Origin: Phycisphaerae bacterium
Lineage (GTDB): Bacteria > Planctomycetota > Phycisphaerae > Phycisphaerales > SM1A02
DNA: 64,000 nt
Assembly: GCA_002705085.1 (NCBI GenBank)
Contig: PAHO01000044.1
Location: 32,691 to 96,690, forward strand
Direction: 5' to 3'
Positions 43,299 to 52,990 of this stretch are shown here, piece by piece. A model generated the notes under the pieces. That model worked only from the letters and a program-made list of their open reading frames with translations. It had not been told where the DNA came from and did no database searches. A program made the position numbers and the translations under genes. The stretch's first letter is position 1; each line of letters begins with the position of its first letter.

Positions 43299-44102
43299 AT
43301 GCTGTCCCTCATGCTGGCTGCGGTTGAAGTTCTGAGCTTCAATATTCGTTATGACAACCCTTCAGATGGCCAGAACTCTTGGGTCCATCGAAAATCAACA
43401 ATTGCCTCCTACTTGGACCAAAGTCGGGTGGACTTCATTGGGCTCCAAGAAGTCCTCCCGTCCCAACTCGCCGACCTCAAGACCGCCCTTGATGATTACA
43501 ACCTGTTGGCCCGGACGCGCGAAGCACAGCCAGACAAGGGCGAGAGTGCCCCGCTGTGGTTCCATCGCCAGAGATGGCGTCTGGATGAAAACCAGCATGG
43601 AACATTCTGGCTGTCAACGCAGCCCAACAAGGCTGGATCCAAGAGTTGGGACAGCAGCCTCCCTCGCATATGCACTTGGGGCAGGTTTGAGAGGATTGGG
43701 GAAGGGGAGCCGCAGGCGATCTGGGTCATGAACACCCATTTTGATCACCGAGGAGCCACCGCTCGACTCAAATCTGCTCGCCTGATTCGGCAAAAGATCG
43801 AACAACGCCCGACATCAATGAGCCTTGAGCCCGTGGTGGTCTTGGGCGATCTGAACACCCCCCCCGGAAGCAAGCCAATCTTGGCCCTGGGAATGGCCGA
43901 CGCTCTACGCGGCTCATCCTCCGGAACTTGGAACGGCTGGAAAGCCGAGGCGAAAGAAGGCCCTCGCATCGACTTCATCTTGACCCGGAGCCTTGAATCC
44001 ATCTCGGGAAAAATTGATTTCCTGACAACCGACGAGGGACGCCCGGCCAGCGATCACTGGCCCGTGAGAGCCGTGCTCCGAACACCGCGGCGACCTTTTT
44101 AA
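43299..44102 (+). CDS. Endonuclease/exonuclease/phosphatase-family protein
   Basis: 267 residues with the metal-dependent EEP fold: VLSFNIRYDNPSDGQNSW near the N-terminus, FIGLQEVLPSQL (catalytic Glu), MNTHFDHRG, VVVLGDLNTPPGSK and the closing GRPASDHWPV (His). The first 10 residues are hydrophobic but too short for a clear signal peptide. This subgroup (FNIRYDNxxDGxN, WxxR) is found in secreted phosphodiesterases or sugar-phosphate phosphatases in many bacteria; DNA repair is less likely. AGGA lies eight bases before the ATG. It is followed closely by the flavoprotein gene. Confidence 0.85.
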   Translation: MLSLMLAAVEVLSFNIRYDNPSDGQNSWVHRKSTIASYLDQSRVDFIGLQEVLPSQLADLKTALDDYNLLARTREAQPDKGESAPLWFHRQRWRLDENQHGTFWLSTQPNKAGSKSWDSSLPRICTWGRFERIGEGEPQAIWVMNTHFDHRGATARLKSARLIRQKIEQRPTSMSLEPVVVLGDLNTPPGSKPILALGMADALRGSSSGTWNGWKAEAKEGPRIDFILTRSLESISGKIDFLTTDEGRPASDHWPVRAVLRTPRRPF

Positions 44103-44104
44103 CC

Positions 44105-45328
44105 ATGTCCAAATCGAACGCTGAAGTCGTGGTGGTCGGCGCCGGAGCGGCCGGACTCTTTGCCGCCATCCATGCTGCACGAAGAGGTCGTGATGTCCTC
44201 CTTCTGGACGGGGCGAAGAAGATTGGGGCAAAAGTCTTGGTGGCTGGTGGCGGCCGATGCAATGTCACCCATCACGCCGTATCAGAACATGACTATCACA
44301 CGGGATCAAAGCCCGTAGTGAGGAATGTCCTTCGGAGCTTTACCGTCGATGACACCATCGAATTTTTTGAGCGTGAGGGCGTGTCACTCAAACGCGAGAG
44401 AACCGGAAAATTATTTCCGACCACCGATCGAGCGCGAACGGTTCTCGATGCGCTGCTGCAGGCTGCGGTTCAGTCCGGGGTCCGGCTTGAACATCCTCGG
44501 CGCGTTCTCGGGGTTGGCCCATCAGACGGGGGCTTCGTGTTGCAGACGGAATCAGATCCGGTTCGTGCGAAGAGGGTCATTCTCGCGACCGGCGGCCGGG
44601 CACTTCCCAAGAGCGGTTCAGACGGATTGGGCTACACGATTGCTGAATCCTTTGGACACACGACAACCGATCGCATTTTTCCGGCTCTGGTCCCCCTCGT
44701 GCTTCCCGGCGGGCACCCGTTCCGAGACGTACCCGGCATTGCCTTACCAGCGATCTTGACCGTGGTGGCTCGGTCCGGGAAGCACCTTGCCCAAACCAAA
44801 GGCGACCTGCTTCTGACCCACTTTGGCATTTCTGGCCCGGCCGCCTTGGACATCAGCCACGCTTGGCGGGATGCTTTTGAAGACGATCACGAAGTGCACA
44901 TTCTCGCCAACCTCTACCCCTCGCAAACGGTTGAACAAACCGATGCGTCCATCCAAAAATCTGGGGGTCGCCCCGTTCGCGCATGGCTTCGTGACCACTT
45001 TCCCGAGCGGCTCTGCGTGGCCATCCTGAACCTCTCTGGGGTCTCGGGGGAGACGCCCTGCGCTCAACTCAGCAAGCCCCAACGCGTGGCCATCCGCTCA
45101 TGCATGCACGAAGCCCCCCTTCGATTTGAAGATGACCGAGGCTGGCATCACGCGGAAGTCACCATGGGCGGCATCCCTCTTTCGGAAATCCGCTGGCAGA
45201 ACATGTCATCAAGAAAGGCTGATGGCCTCTTTCTGTGCGGGGAAATCTTGGATGTGGACGGCCGCATCGGCGGATTCAACTTCCAATGGGCGTGGGCCAG
45301 TGGCTACCTGGCTGGCTGCTCGGATTGA
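44105..45328 (+). CDS. HI0933/BaiN-family FAD-dependent oxidoreductase
   Basis: A 407-residue flavoprotein. Dinucleotide-binding VVVVGAGAAGLFAAIHAARR at the N-terminus, the family signature VLVAGGGRCNVTHH (about 44-57), RVILATGGRALPKSGSDGLGY, FPALVPLVLPG, THFGISGPAALDISHAWR and the C-terminal GLFLCGEILDVDGRIGGFNF. The last motif closes the FAD site, and the gene appears complete. Family members include YhiN and BaiN-type reductases, whose substrates are mostly unknown. It starts three bases after the stop of the EEP gene, so the two form an operon. Its end overlaps the convergent SOUL gene by 25 bases. Confidence 0.92.
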   Translation: MSKSNAEVVVVGAGAAGLFAAIHAARRGRDVLLLDGAKKIGAKVLVAGGGRCNVTHHAVSEHDYHTGSKPVVRNVLRSFTVDDTIEFFEREGVSLKRERTGKLFPTTDRARTVLDALLQAAVQSGVRLEHPRRVLGVGPSDGGFVLQTESDPVRAKRVILATGGRALPKSGSDGLGYTIAESFGHTTTDRIFPALVPLVLPGGHPFRDVPGIALPAILTVVARSGKHLAQTKGDLLLTHFGISGPAALDISHAWRDAFEDDHEVHILANLYPSQTVEQTDASIQKSGGRPVRAWLRDHFPERLCVAILNLSGVSGETPCAQLSKPQRVAIRSCMHEAPLRFEDDRGWHHAEVTMGGIPLSEIRWQNMSSRKADGLFLCGEILDVDGRIGGFNFQWAWASGYLAGCSD

Positions 45329-45951
45329 ACTCGAGGCTCCACTTCGATCTGCAGCTCAGCGTATTTCAAAAAACCCGGGACGAATGGGCTGTTGTACCCC
45401 ATGTAGATTGGCTCGCCCATGGGTTCCAATGCGGTTCGTTCTGCCAAAAAGCTCTGCAAACGCGCGAGGCCTTTTGCATACGAACTGGCGCTGTAGCCAC
45501 CGCGCAACCCGGTGGACACCACGGTGGCCGAGGGGCGGTCTTGGACTTCAGCCCCCCCTGCGTCACCAACGGACCCAACCTCGAGATTCTCATACAAGAA
45601 GCCCATGGATTCCATTTGGCCCTGAGGAGATCGGGTCATCGTGACTGGCGCGGTCATCGGGATGTCACGATCCTGTATGTGTCGGAACAACGTTCCAAAC
45701 AATCGACCTTCGCCACCAGATCCCGAGGAAGCTTCCGCCACGGCCAGTCGAAAGGCGGGCCGCTCTTTGAGTTCAACCTCGCCGACTGGTGTGATTTTGG
45801 GCCACCCCTCTGGACGCTGGGCTTCCGACACGAAAAGCGTCCCGTTCTCAACCCGCATGCATGCCGCAGGGGAGAGCAGGAGCACAGCCAAAGCAGTCAA
45901 AGTCAGCTTCTTTTTCAACTTCATGCCTGATGCTAGGCGCGGAACGTTCAT
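45304..45951 (-). CDS. SOUL heme-binding family protein, exported
   Basis: 215 residues with an N-terminal basic and hydrophobic segment (KLKKKLTLTALAVLLLSPAAC) that looks like a signal peptide, possibly a lipoprotein one with Cys as the first mature residue, although the lipobox is imperfect. The body has the SOUL pattern: ELKERPAFRLAVAE, RLFGTLFRHIQDRDIPMTAP with VTMT, and a C-terminal GYNSPFVPGFLKYAELQIEV. SOUL proteins bind heme or similar tetrapyrroles; a heme ligand is not evident, and many family members lack one. The start at 45951 is supported by AAGGTG; an internal ATG at 45924 would give a tighter signal peptide. Confidence 0.8.
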   Translation of the reverse strand: MNVPRLASGMKLKKKLTLTALAVLLLSPAACMRVENGTLFVSEAQRPEGWPKITPVGEVELKERPAFRLAVAEASSGSGGEGRLFGTLFRHIQDRDIPMTAPVTMTRSPQGQMESMGFLYENLEVGSVGDAGGAEVQDRPSATVVSTGLRGGYSASSYAKGLARLQSFLAERTALEPMGEPIYMGYNSPFVPGFLKYAELQIEVEPRVQSEQPAR

Positions 45952-46035
45952 GAAGCACCTTTATCTTCTCTGAACACAGAAAGTGACGGATGGGGGCGAT
46001 CTCCGTAGGTTGCGCGTATCCGACTCGGAGACGCC

Positions 46036-46722
46036 ATGAAATTCATCCCCCTTTTCTTCATTCTGATCGCCACATCCCTCGCCCAGGCCGAACTCTTACC
46101 GAAGTTGGATCGGTACTTGTCCGAACGCCAAACGGAGTTCGATCGCATTGATGCTGCACGGAGGGCCGAGCTCGAACCCTTGGCCAAAGCGCTGGCCGAG
46201 CGCCTCCGAGAGGGCCGCAGCAGCGTTCATGTCACCTTCGTGTGCACGCACAACAGCCGAAGGAGCCACATGTCGCAGCTCTGGATGAAGGCCATCGCCG
46301 AGAGCTTGCAACTGCCCATGACCACATGGTCGGGTGGAACCGAATCCACAGCCATGAATCCCAGGGCGGTGGCCTCACTGCGGCGATCTGGCTTTGAGAT
46401 CACCCAAACCACCAAGAACAAGAATCCGATCTATCACGTGTCAATGGGCTCGAACATCCCTGCCCAAACGTGCTTCTCCAAGCGCTGGTCCAGTGCCCCA
46501 AACCCCACCACCGACTTCTTTGCCGTCATGGTCTGCGATGACGCAGACCAAAAATGCCCAACGGTTCCGGGAGCGACCGAACGCTTTGCCATCCCGTTCG
46601 TCGACCCAAAGGTTTCCGACGATACCGAAGCAGAATCAGCAACCTACGACGAACGAAGCGCTCAAATTGCACGCGAATTTCTCTGGGTCGGGCACAAGAC
46701 CAAAGAATTCATGGGCCAGTAA
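46036..46722 (+). CDS. Exported low-molecular-weight phosphatase/arsenate reductase-like protein
   Basis: 228 residues with a signal peptide (MKFIPLFFILIATSLAQAE), then a helical spacer (about 22-62) and a LMW-PTP/ArsC domain. The catalytic loop is Cys70-THNSR-Arg76-Ser (CX5RS), and two further Cys at 167 and 174 (VCDDADQKCP) match the redox pair of thioredoxin-coupled ArsC at the same six-residue spacing; Asp190-Pro is the general acid. Cytoplasmic ArsC proteins lack a signal peptide, so export is unusual. Possible roles: arsenate reduction outside the cytoplasm, or phosphotyrosine removal. No ars genes lie nearby. GGAG lies ten bases upstream of the ATG. Confidence 0.8.
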   Translation: MKFIPLFFILIATSLAQAELLPKLDRYLSERQTEFDRIDAARRAELEPLAKALAERLREGRSSVHVTFVCTHNSRRSHMSQLWMKAIAESLQLPMTTWSGGTESTAMNPRAVASLRRSGFEITQTTKNKNPIYHVSMGSNIPAQTCFSKRWSSAPNPTTDFFAVMVCDDADQKCPTVPGATERFAIPFVDPKVSDDTEAESATYDERSAQIAREFLWVGHKTKEFMGQ

Positions 46723-46731
46723 GCAGGCATC

Positions 46732-48918
46732 TCAGTCGAATCGACCGAGATTCATCACGTGGTCCCAAGCGGCTACAAAATCACGGACGAACAACTCGGA
46801 CCCATCGTCGGAAGCGTACACCTCGCTGATGGCACGCAGTTGGGAATTCGAGCCGAAGATCAAATCCACGGCCGAACCGGTCCATCGCATCGTGTTGGAT
46901 GTGTCTCGAGCTTCATAAAAGTGCTCGCATCGTGGCGAGACTGACCAGTTCAATTCGGGGTCGAGGATGTTCACAAAGAAATCATTGGTCAATGTGCCGA
47001 CGTGATCTGTCAACACCCCCAGTGCAGACCCATTTGCCGTTGCCCCCAAAACACGCATCCCGCCGACCAAGACGGTCATCTGTGGGGCGGTCAACCCAAG
47101 CAGGTGGGCCTTGTCCACCAGTCGAGCCTCCGTCCGCTCAGCCGCTTCATTGGCCACATAGTTCCGGAACCCATCAGCATGGGATTCCAAAGGCGCAAAC
47201 GAATCTGCATCAGTCTGCTCAGCCGAAGCGTCCGTCCGGCCCGGCCGGAAAGGAACAGCGATTGAATGCCCGGAAGCCGATGCCGCTGCTTCCACAGCGG
47301 CGTTGCCCGCCAACACGATCAAGTCGGCCAGAGAGATCTGCATGCCATCGGCTCGACCAGCATTGAACGAGGCCCTGATGCCCTCAAGGATCTCCAAAGC
47401 GCTCCCCAAAGCTTCCGGCTCATTGACCGCCCATGAACGCTGGGGCTCCAGTCGAACCCGGGCGCCATTCGCCCCCCCGCGATGATCCGTAATGCGATAG
47501 GACGATGCAGATGCCCATGCAGTCAACACCAATCGGCCCACCGCCAGTCCGCTGCCCAGCACGCTGCTTTTCAGTTCGGCAATGGCCTCATCATCGACCA
47601 AGGGATGGCCGCAAACTGGCACCACATCTTGCCAGAGTTGGGTCTCGGATGGCACGTGGGTTCCGACATACCGTGAGACTGGGCCCATGTCGCGGTGGGT
47701 CAGTTTGAACCATGCCTTGGCAAAAGCCTCGGCAAAGGCATCGGGATTCTCATGAAAGCGTTTGGAGATTGGGGCGTAGACGGGGTCTTCACGCAACGCG
47801 ATGTCTGTGGTCAACATCATCGGTCGATTGGATGCTCCAGAACTGTGGGCGTCGGGGACCATCGCCCCAGACCCATCAACTGGTTCCCACTGCACCGCTC
47901 CGCCGGGGCTTTTGGTGAGCTTCCACTCATGACCAAACAGCGTATCGAAGTACCCGTTGTCCCACTGGATAGGGTTTGGCGTCCAAGCACCCTCAAGGCC
48001 ACTGGTGATGGTGTCTGCGCCACGTCCGGAACCGTATGAATTGCGCCAGCCAAGCCCCATCTGCTCCATGCTGGCGCCTTCAGGCTCACGCCCAATGTGC
48101 TGATCAGGATCGGCTGCCCCGTGCGCTTTGCCAAAGGTGTGTCCGCCGGCAACCAAGGCCACGGTCTCTTCGTCGTTCATGGCCATGCGACCAAACGTCT
48201 CCCGGATATCCCGGGCCGAGGCCAGTGGGTCAGGGTTGCCATTTGGACCTTCTGGATTGACGTAGATCAATCCCATTTGCACCGCGCCCAAAGGGTTCGC
48301 GAGCTCGCGATCACCGCTGTATCTCTCGTCTCCCAGCCATTCAGTCTCGGGGCCCCAGTCCACATCGTCTTCGGGGGCGAACAGGTCTTCTCGCCCCCCA
48401 GCAAAGCCGTAGGTCTTGAACCCCATGGACTCGAGCGCGCAGTTCCCGGTAAAAATCATGAGATCGGCCCAGGACAGAGACCGGCCATATTTCTTTTTGA
48501 TGGGCCAGAGCAAACGACGGGCCTTGTCCAAATTGGCGTTGTCAGGCCAGCTGTTCAACGGGGCGAATCGGAGCATGCCCGACCCAGAACCGCCTCGGCC
48601 ATCATGGATGCGATACGTGCCCGCACTGTGCCAGGCCATCCGAATAAAGAAGGGGCCGTAATGCCCCCAGTCGGCGGGCCACCAGTCTTGCGAGGTGGTC
48701 ATCAAGGTCACGATCTCGGCTTTCAATGTGTCAAGGTCAACCGTGGCAAAAGCCGCGGCGTAATCAAAATCATCAGGAAGAGGGCTGGTGACGGGTTGAT
48801 GCTGATGAAGGATGTCCAAACGAAGCTGGTCTGGCCACCAACTTTGGCTGGAACGAGCCCCAACCGTGCTGTGGGTGACGGGGTTGAGAAATGGACAACG
48901 TGTTGTGGGCTCGGTCAT
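46732..48918 (-). CDS. katG: Catalase-peroxidase
   Basis: Heme enzyme that removes hydrogen peroxide. From the ATG at 48918 (GGAG eight bases before it) the protein has 728 residues, the usual KatG length. The distal site [11 protein letters not shown] (Trp about 94, His about 95), YVNPEGPNG (Tyr of the Met-Tyr-Trp adduct), the proximal His in [16 protein letters not shown] (about 255-270) and [16 protein letters not shown] (Met of the adduct) are all present. The second, heme-free half is complete up to [13 protein letters not shown]. The open frame extends 48 codons further upstream without a sensible start. It ends ten bases from the convergent ArsC-like gene. Confidence 0.96.
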   Translation of the reverse strand: MTEPTTRCPFLNPVTHSTVGARSSQSWWPDQLRLDILHQHQPVTSPLPDDFDYAAAFATVDLDTLKAEIVTLMTTSQDWWPADWGHYGPFFIRMAWHSAGTYRIHDGRGGSGSGMLRFAPLNSWPDNANLDKARRLLWPIKKKYGRSLSWADLMIFTGNCALESMGFKTYGFAGGREDLFAPEDDVDWGPETEWLGDERYSGDRELANPLGAVQMGLIYVNPEGPNGNPDPLASARDIRETFGRMAMNDEETVALVAGGHTFGKAHGAADPDQHIGREPEGASMEQMGLGWRNSYGSGRGADTITSGLEGAWTPNPIQWDNGYFDTLFGHEWKLTKSPGGAVQWEPVDGSGAMVPDAHSSGASNRPMMLTTDIALREDPVYAPISKRFHENPDAFAEAFAKAWFKLTHRDMGPVSRYVGTHVPSETQLWQDVVPVCGHPLVDDEAIAELKSSVLGSGLAVGRLVLTAWASASSYRITDHRGGANGARVRLEPQRSWAVNEPEALGSALEILEGIRASFNAGRADGMQISLADLIVLAGNAAVEAAASASGHSIAVPFRPGRTDASAEQTDADSFAPLESHADGFRNYVANEAAERTEARLVDKAHLLGLTAPQMTVLVGGMRVLGATANGSALGVLTDHVGTLTNDFFVNILDPELNWSVSPRCEHFYEARDTSNTMRWTGSAVDLIFGSNSQLRAISEVYASDDGSELFVRDFVAAWDHVMNLGRFD

Positions 48919-49088
48919 AGAACGGTCTCCGTTGGCGAAGATGATATCGCCGCTCCAGGAATGATCTGTCGGGCAAGATCGATAGAACAAAAGCCACTGC
49001 CGAGCATCCCTCCCCAACGAAGGCGCAAGGGCCGAGCCGGGCCAAAGGGCCGCCGGCGTCATTTTGGTCTGGAGAGCGGTGTGTTGAT

Positions 49089-50648
49089 CTAGGCGTCGCG
49101 CATGGGATATGAAGACTTGAGGCCAAGCAACTGAGCGTCTACTCCACGCTTTGGGGCACGCTCAGAGACGTAGTCGTTGATGGTGCCCAGAACATCGGGG
49201 TCGATGTCATCACACATGGTCGCATCGATCACAATCTGGTCTCCATCGCCAAAAGAATCGAGGGTATTGAGCAGGCGAGCCTTGTTGAGGAAGCTGACCT
49301 CAGCCCCCAACTTCACCCGGTGCAAGACGGCTCCACCGTCTTCTTCGACCTGAACCCGAACGCCACCGCGCACATTTCTCCGCAAGACAAAAACAAAGCT
49401 GGTGACAAGGCCGATGATGACCCCCACGAGCAAGTCGGTGTAGACAATGGCCAAAATCGTCACCACAAAGGGAATGAACTGGGAAGTGCCCTGTGTCCAC
49501 AGTGAGCGGAAGATTTGCGGGCTCGCCAGCTTGAACCCGGTCACGATCAATATCGCGGCCAGCGACGCCAATGGAATGCGGTTGAGCAAGTCTGGAAGCA
49601 AAGCGATGCTGCCCAAGAGCAGGAGTCCATGGGTGATTGCCGAAAGTCGGGTCGAAGCCCCGGATTGAGCATTGACGGAACTTCGCACGATGACCGACGT
49701 CATAGGAAGTCCGCCAATCATCCCTGAAACGGTGTTCCCCACGCCTTGGGCCACCAATTCCCTATTCGGCGGGGAATGACGCTTCTGTGGATCGAGCCTG
49801 TCCGTGGCATCAAGGTTCAAGAGGGTCTCAAGCGAGGCAACAATCGCAATAGTCAGGGCCGCCAGCCAAATCGCCGGATCACCAATGCGAGCAAACTCTG
49901 GCATGACGAGGACATCAGACCAGGTCACTCCGTCGACCCCGACCACGGGCACAGCAACCAAATGGGTGCTGGTGATCACCCAAGCCGACCCGGTGGCGGC
50001 GAGCAGTTCATTGATCGCAACCCCAAGGAAGACCGCAGCAAGAGGCGCAGGGAAAAGGGATCGAGACAGTGGTGTCTTGGGCCAAATCACCAGCACCGCA
50101 AAGCAAACGAAGCCCACCAAAGCCGCGCCAGGGAGAAAAGAGTCCATCGCGGTCTCAATCGCCGTGAACGTGTTGTCACCATCGGCCTGCTCGTAGGCCA
50201 TCTCACCAACTGGGTCCGTGTCGTGACCAACAAGATGAGGCAATTGCTTCAGGATGAGCAGAACCCCAATCGCCGCCAACAATCCGCGAATGACACTGTT
50301 GGGGAAGAAATTGGCCAACGCCCCGCCCCGAAACACACCGAAGGCCACCTGCATGAATCCGGCCAGGGCCACCGCCAGCAAAAATGGCTGGAACCCGCCG
50401 AGACCTTCAATTTGGGCAAGCACAATGGCAGCCAACCCTGCAGCCGGGCCCGAAACACTGACATGGGAGCCACTGAGGAGGCCCACAACAACGCCGCCCA
50501 CGATGCCCGTAAGAAGCCCAGACATCAGTGGGGCGCCCGAAGCCAGAGCAATGCCAAGGCAAAGGGGAATGGCCACGAGGAAGACAACGATCCCACCAAT
50601 GAGATCTCGACCGACGGACTGGAATGGACGTGTATGAGCTTCGGACAT
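49089..50648 (-). CDS. SulP-family anion transporter with STAS domain
   Basis: 519 residues from the ATG at 50648. Ten or more membrane segments begin with [20 protein letters not shown] and the SulP signature region [20 protein letters not shown], and [20 protein letters not shown] with [17 protein letters not shown] in the middle. The C-terminal 90 or so residues form a shortened STAS domain ([38 protein letters not shown]). Members transport sulfate, bicarbonate or related anions; the [12 protein letters not shown] motif is typical of the subgroup often encoded beside carbonic anhydrase, but no such gene is present here. It has no clear ribosome site. Confidence 0.88.
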   Translation of the reverse strand: MSEAHTRPFQSVGRDLIGGIVVFLVAIPLCLGIALASGAPLMSGLLTGIVGGVVVGLLSGSHVSVSGPAAGLAAIVLAQIEGLGGFQPFLLAVALAGFMQVAFGVFRGGALANFFPNSVIRGLLAAIGVLLILKQLPHLVGHDTDPVGEMAYEQADGDNTFTAIETAMDSFLPGAALVGFVCFAVLVIWPKTPLSRSLFPAPLAAVFLGVAINELLAATGSAWVITSTHLVAVPVVGVDGVTWSDVLVMPEFARIGDPAIWLAALTIAIVASLETLLNLDATDRLDPQKRHSPPNRELVAQGVGNTVSGMIGGLPMTSVIVRSSVNAQSGASTRLSAITHGLLLLGSIALLPDLLNRIPLASLAAILIVTGFKLASPQIFRSLWTQGTSQFIPFVVTILAIVYTDLLVGVIIGLVTSFVFVLRRNVRGGVRVQVEEDGGAVLHRVKLGAEVSFLNKARLLNTLDSFGDGDQIVIDATMCDDIDPDVLGTINDYVSERAPKRGVDAQLLGLKSSYPMRDA

Positions 50649-50834
50649 GGGATTTCGGTGCGGAATCTTACGCCATGAACGGCACGATGTTTGGCTTAAG
50701 GGAGAGATTGTTGAAGCCAAAATTGCTGCCCAGACCGACCTGATTCCGAAACATCGACCAAGCCGGAATGTAAATTTCACGGGCCGCCACCACAAAGTAG
50801 GAACACTTCGTCAAAAGAACCATGAATTCAGCCC

Positions 50835-51749
50835 TCATTTGGGGCTTCTTTCATACCGACCGGCGCTGGAAGGCTTTTGGTCAAGAATAGCCTTGTAAGC
50901 AACATCACCTTCGACGTAGGTTTTCACCCAAGCCAACACCCACGCACCGACATCTCCATTTAGGTTGCTGGGTCGATTGATCACAAAGTGGTCTCCGTTC
51001 TTAATCTCGTAGTACGACTTGATGGTGCCAGATGGTGTTTGGTCGTAATGGGGGCGTGCATTTCTTCTGGCCGATGCGATGCGGTCTTGTTCTCCAGCAA
51101 GAATGAAAACAGGAACAGCGTGTTCAAAGGCATGACCGGGCTCCCATGGGAGCATCGCTACGACGGCCTTCAAACTCGAATCGGCCACTGCCGCATGTTG
51201 CGCTCCACCGCCCCCCATCGACCAGCCGGCCACGCCAGCCTTGTCGACTGCAAGTTTCCCTTGAAGCGGAGAACCATCTCGCTCGTTCTCCTTGCGGATC
51301 GTCACGATGGCGTCCAAAAGGGCGCGGCCTCGCTCCGGAGGGTAATCCGACAAACGGTTGGTCCCCAACGTGATGGTCGCCACACCATGAGAGGCCATAA
51401 ATTTCCCCCAAGCAGCCATCGATCGCTGGGATCCCCGATAACCAGGGCAGAAGGCCATGATCGCCAACTGTTTGTCGGATGGAAGAGCACCAGATTCATC
51501 AACGGGGTAAAAGATCGTGGCTCGGTCATAATCCGGACCATTCCTGATTCCGTCAGATTCTTTCAGAGAACGTACAGCCCACGGACCTTGTTTTCTGGAG
51601 ACTGAAAGGATGTCCTCATGAGGCTCTTGATCAGAAGAGGTTGACGGTGAGGCGCCTGTCGATGGTGGATTGACCAGGCAACCAGCACCGGTGAGTATCG
51701 CAACTGAAGCCAGCAGTTTGATTGCGAGTGAAGATCGACACCAATTCAC
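50835..51749 (-). CDS. Lipoprotein resembling PET hydrolases/cutinases (alpha/beta hydrolase)
   Basis: 304 residues. GTG start with GGAGG seven bases upstream. A lipoprotein-like signal peptide ends LTGAGC (Cys24). Catalytic residues as in polyester hydrolases: Ser177 in GWSMGGGG, Asp222 in AGEQDRIA and His254 in NGDHFV; the gaps of 45 and 32 residues are close to those of IsPETase (46 and 31). Tyr104 in the oxyanion loop (CPGYRGSQ), Met178 after the nucleophile, and Trp202 in LPWEPG match the PETase substrate-site residues. The N-terminal GPWAVRS and the C-terminal WVKTYVEGDVAY also fit the family. There is no C-terminal disulfide pair. Substrate unknown: polyester, cutin-like ester or lipid are possible. 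No polyester-degradation genes lie nearby. Confidence 0.85.
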   Translation of the reverse strand: MNWCRSSLAIKLLASVAILTGAGCLVNPPSTGASPSTSSDQEPHEDILSVSRKQGPWAVRSLKESDGIRNGPDYDRATIFYPVDESGALPSDKQLAIMAFCPGYRGSQRSMAAWGKFMASHGVATITLGTNRLSDYPPERGRALLDAIVTIRKENERDGSPLQGKLAVDKAGVAGWSMGGGGAQHAAVADSSLKAVVAMLPWEPGHAFEHAVPVFILAGEQDRIASARRNARPHYDQTPSGTIKSYYEIKNGDHFVINRPSNLNGDVGAWVLAWVKTYVEGDVAYKAILDQKPSSAGRYERSPK

Positions 51750-52009
51750 ACTCTTACCTCCAGTCCACGCCGTCCGCGGTGAAAGTCATCACTGGATCCA
51801 GAGTGGAGAAGTCACTGTACACGAATTATCTGCAAAATTGATCCCACAAGAGTCTGGCGCTGAGTCGAACGCATTCCATCTGCAGCCAACATCTTGAAAT
51901 GCGAGTGACGACGGAACAAGAATGGTCAATGGCAATTCAAGTAGGATTAATTTTCAAGTTCACACTCAGGTGACGCCTACTGAGGGCGAGGACAAGGAGT
52001 CACAGACCC

Positions 52010-52210
52010 ATGAAACTGCTCTTGAAATTCGGACTTGCCATCATCTGCATTTTGATCGTTGCTTTTTGCACGTTCGGCTTCCTCGCGACGTTCGAGCCAG
52101 GGGCTCCGGGCGCGATGTTCTTTCGCTGGGCGTACGGAGGAGTGGGCCTTGGGTGCATCGGATCAATCATAAGCCTGGTGGCCAGTGCACTTCGCCCAAG
52201 CAGCGACTAG
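52010..52210 (+). CDS. Small two-helix membrane protein
   Basis: 66 residues with two hydrophobic helices (LLLKFGLAIICILIVAFCTF and GGVGLGCIGSIISLVASAL) joined by a short loop (FEPGAPGAMFFRWAY) and a short polar end. AAGGAG lies ten bases before the ATG, so it is likely translated. No family recognised. It stands alone in a 540-base region between the lipoprotein hydrolase (51749) and the initiator tRNA. The 260 bases before it are richer in A+T than the surroundings and hold no other gene. Confidence 0.6.
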   Translation: MKLLLKFGLAIICILIVAFCTFGFLATFEPGAPGAMFFRWAYGGVGLGCIGSIISLVASALRPSSD

Positions 52211-52291
52211 AGCGGGCCGGTAGCGACAACATTGGCCTGCCACCAGAAACGAAATAGCCCTCTCCGGCGTGGAAGAGGGCTCTTGATCGAA

Positions 52292-52365
<74 letters not shown>

Positions 52366-52429
52366 TCAGGTAAGAGGAGAAGTATAGCAGCATCAGAAAA
52401 AGCGTCAACGCCAAGGTAGGTTCACCCCC

Positions 52430-52969
52430 ATGCGCATCGCGGTTGTTGACACCGAAACCAGTGGCACAGGCCCAGAGGACCGAATTCTCGAATTCGCCCT
52501 GGTCATGATGGAGCGGCGTGCACACCAAACGCGCATTGTTTGGGGGCACAGTGCTCTCCACGACGAAGGCCCGCCCTCGACTGCGGAAGCGTTCGCCATC
52601 CATGGCATCTCGGAGGAGCAGCGTCGCGGGATGGTGGTGCCACAAGAAATGATGAATCATCTCAAAGGGGCAGACCTGGTCGTGGCCCACAACGCTTCGT
52701 TCGATCGAGCCATGCTGCGCCGGACCGCCACGTGGACCAATGACCTTCCTTGGCGTTGCTCGGTACGCCAAATCAAATGGCGAAGAGAACACGTCAGCTT
52801 TGTGGGGCTGTCCAGCCTGCTGGATCGCTACGAGATCCATCGCAACATCGGACACCGCGCTCTGGACGATGCCCTGGGCCTGGCCAAACTCATGCTTCTT
52901 CGCGACCACACCGGGAACATGTTTCTTGACCAGCTGGTGGCGACCGGCGACCTGAAGCAAGATGCCTAA
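52430..52969 (+). CDS. DEDDh 3'-5' exonuclease (DnaQ-like)
   Basis: 179 residues of the DnaQ fold. Asp7 and Glu9 in VVDTETSGTG (ExoI), Asp in HNASFDRAML (ExoII) and His/Asp in GHRALDDALGLAKLM (ExoIII) form the metal site. It is a stand-alone exonuclease domain, much shorter than full polymerase III epsilon (about 240), so a DNA repair, RNA trimming or oligoribonuclease-like role is possible. AAGGTAGG lies upstream of the ATG. The xthA gene follows after 21 bases, so the two probably form a repair operon. Confidence 0.87.
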   Translation: MRIAVVDTETSGTGPEDRILEFALVMMERRAHQTRIVWGHSALHDEGPPSTAEAFAIHGISEEQRRGMVVPQEMMNHLKGADLVVAHNASFDRAMLRRTATWTNDLPWRCSVRQIKWRREHVSFVGLSSLLDRYEIHRNIGHRALDDALGLAKLMLLRDHTGNMFLDQLVATGDLKQDA

Positions 52970-52990
52970 AATGGCATTGGAGTCCAAACC

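Noticed and set aside
48097..49092. 331-codon plus-strand open frame opposite katG
   Set aside because: It is antisense to a complete katG with all catalytic motifs; the translation is Arg/Gly/Pro-rich with no domain, typical of a GC-rich shadow frame.
49746..50678. 310-codon plus-strand open frame opposite the SulP gene
   Set aside because: Its translation is rich in His, Arg, Gln and Asn and mirrors membrane-helix codons of the real transporter.
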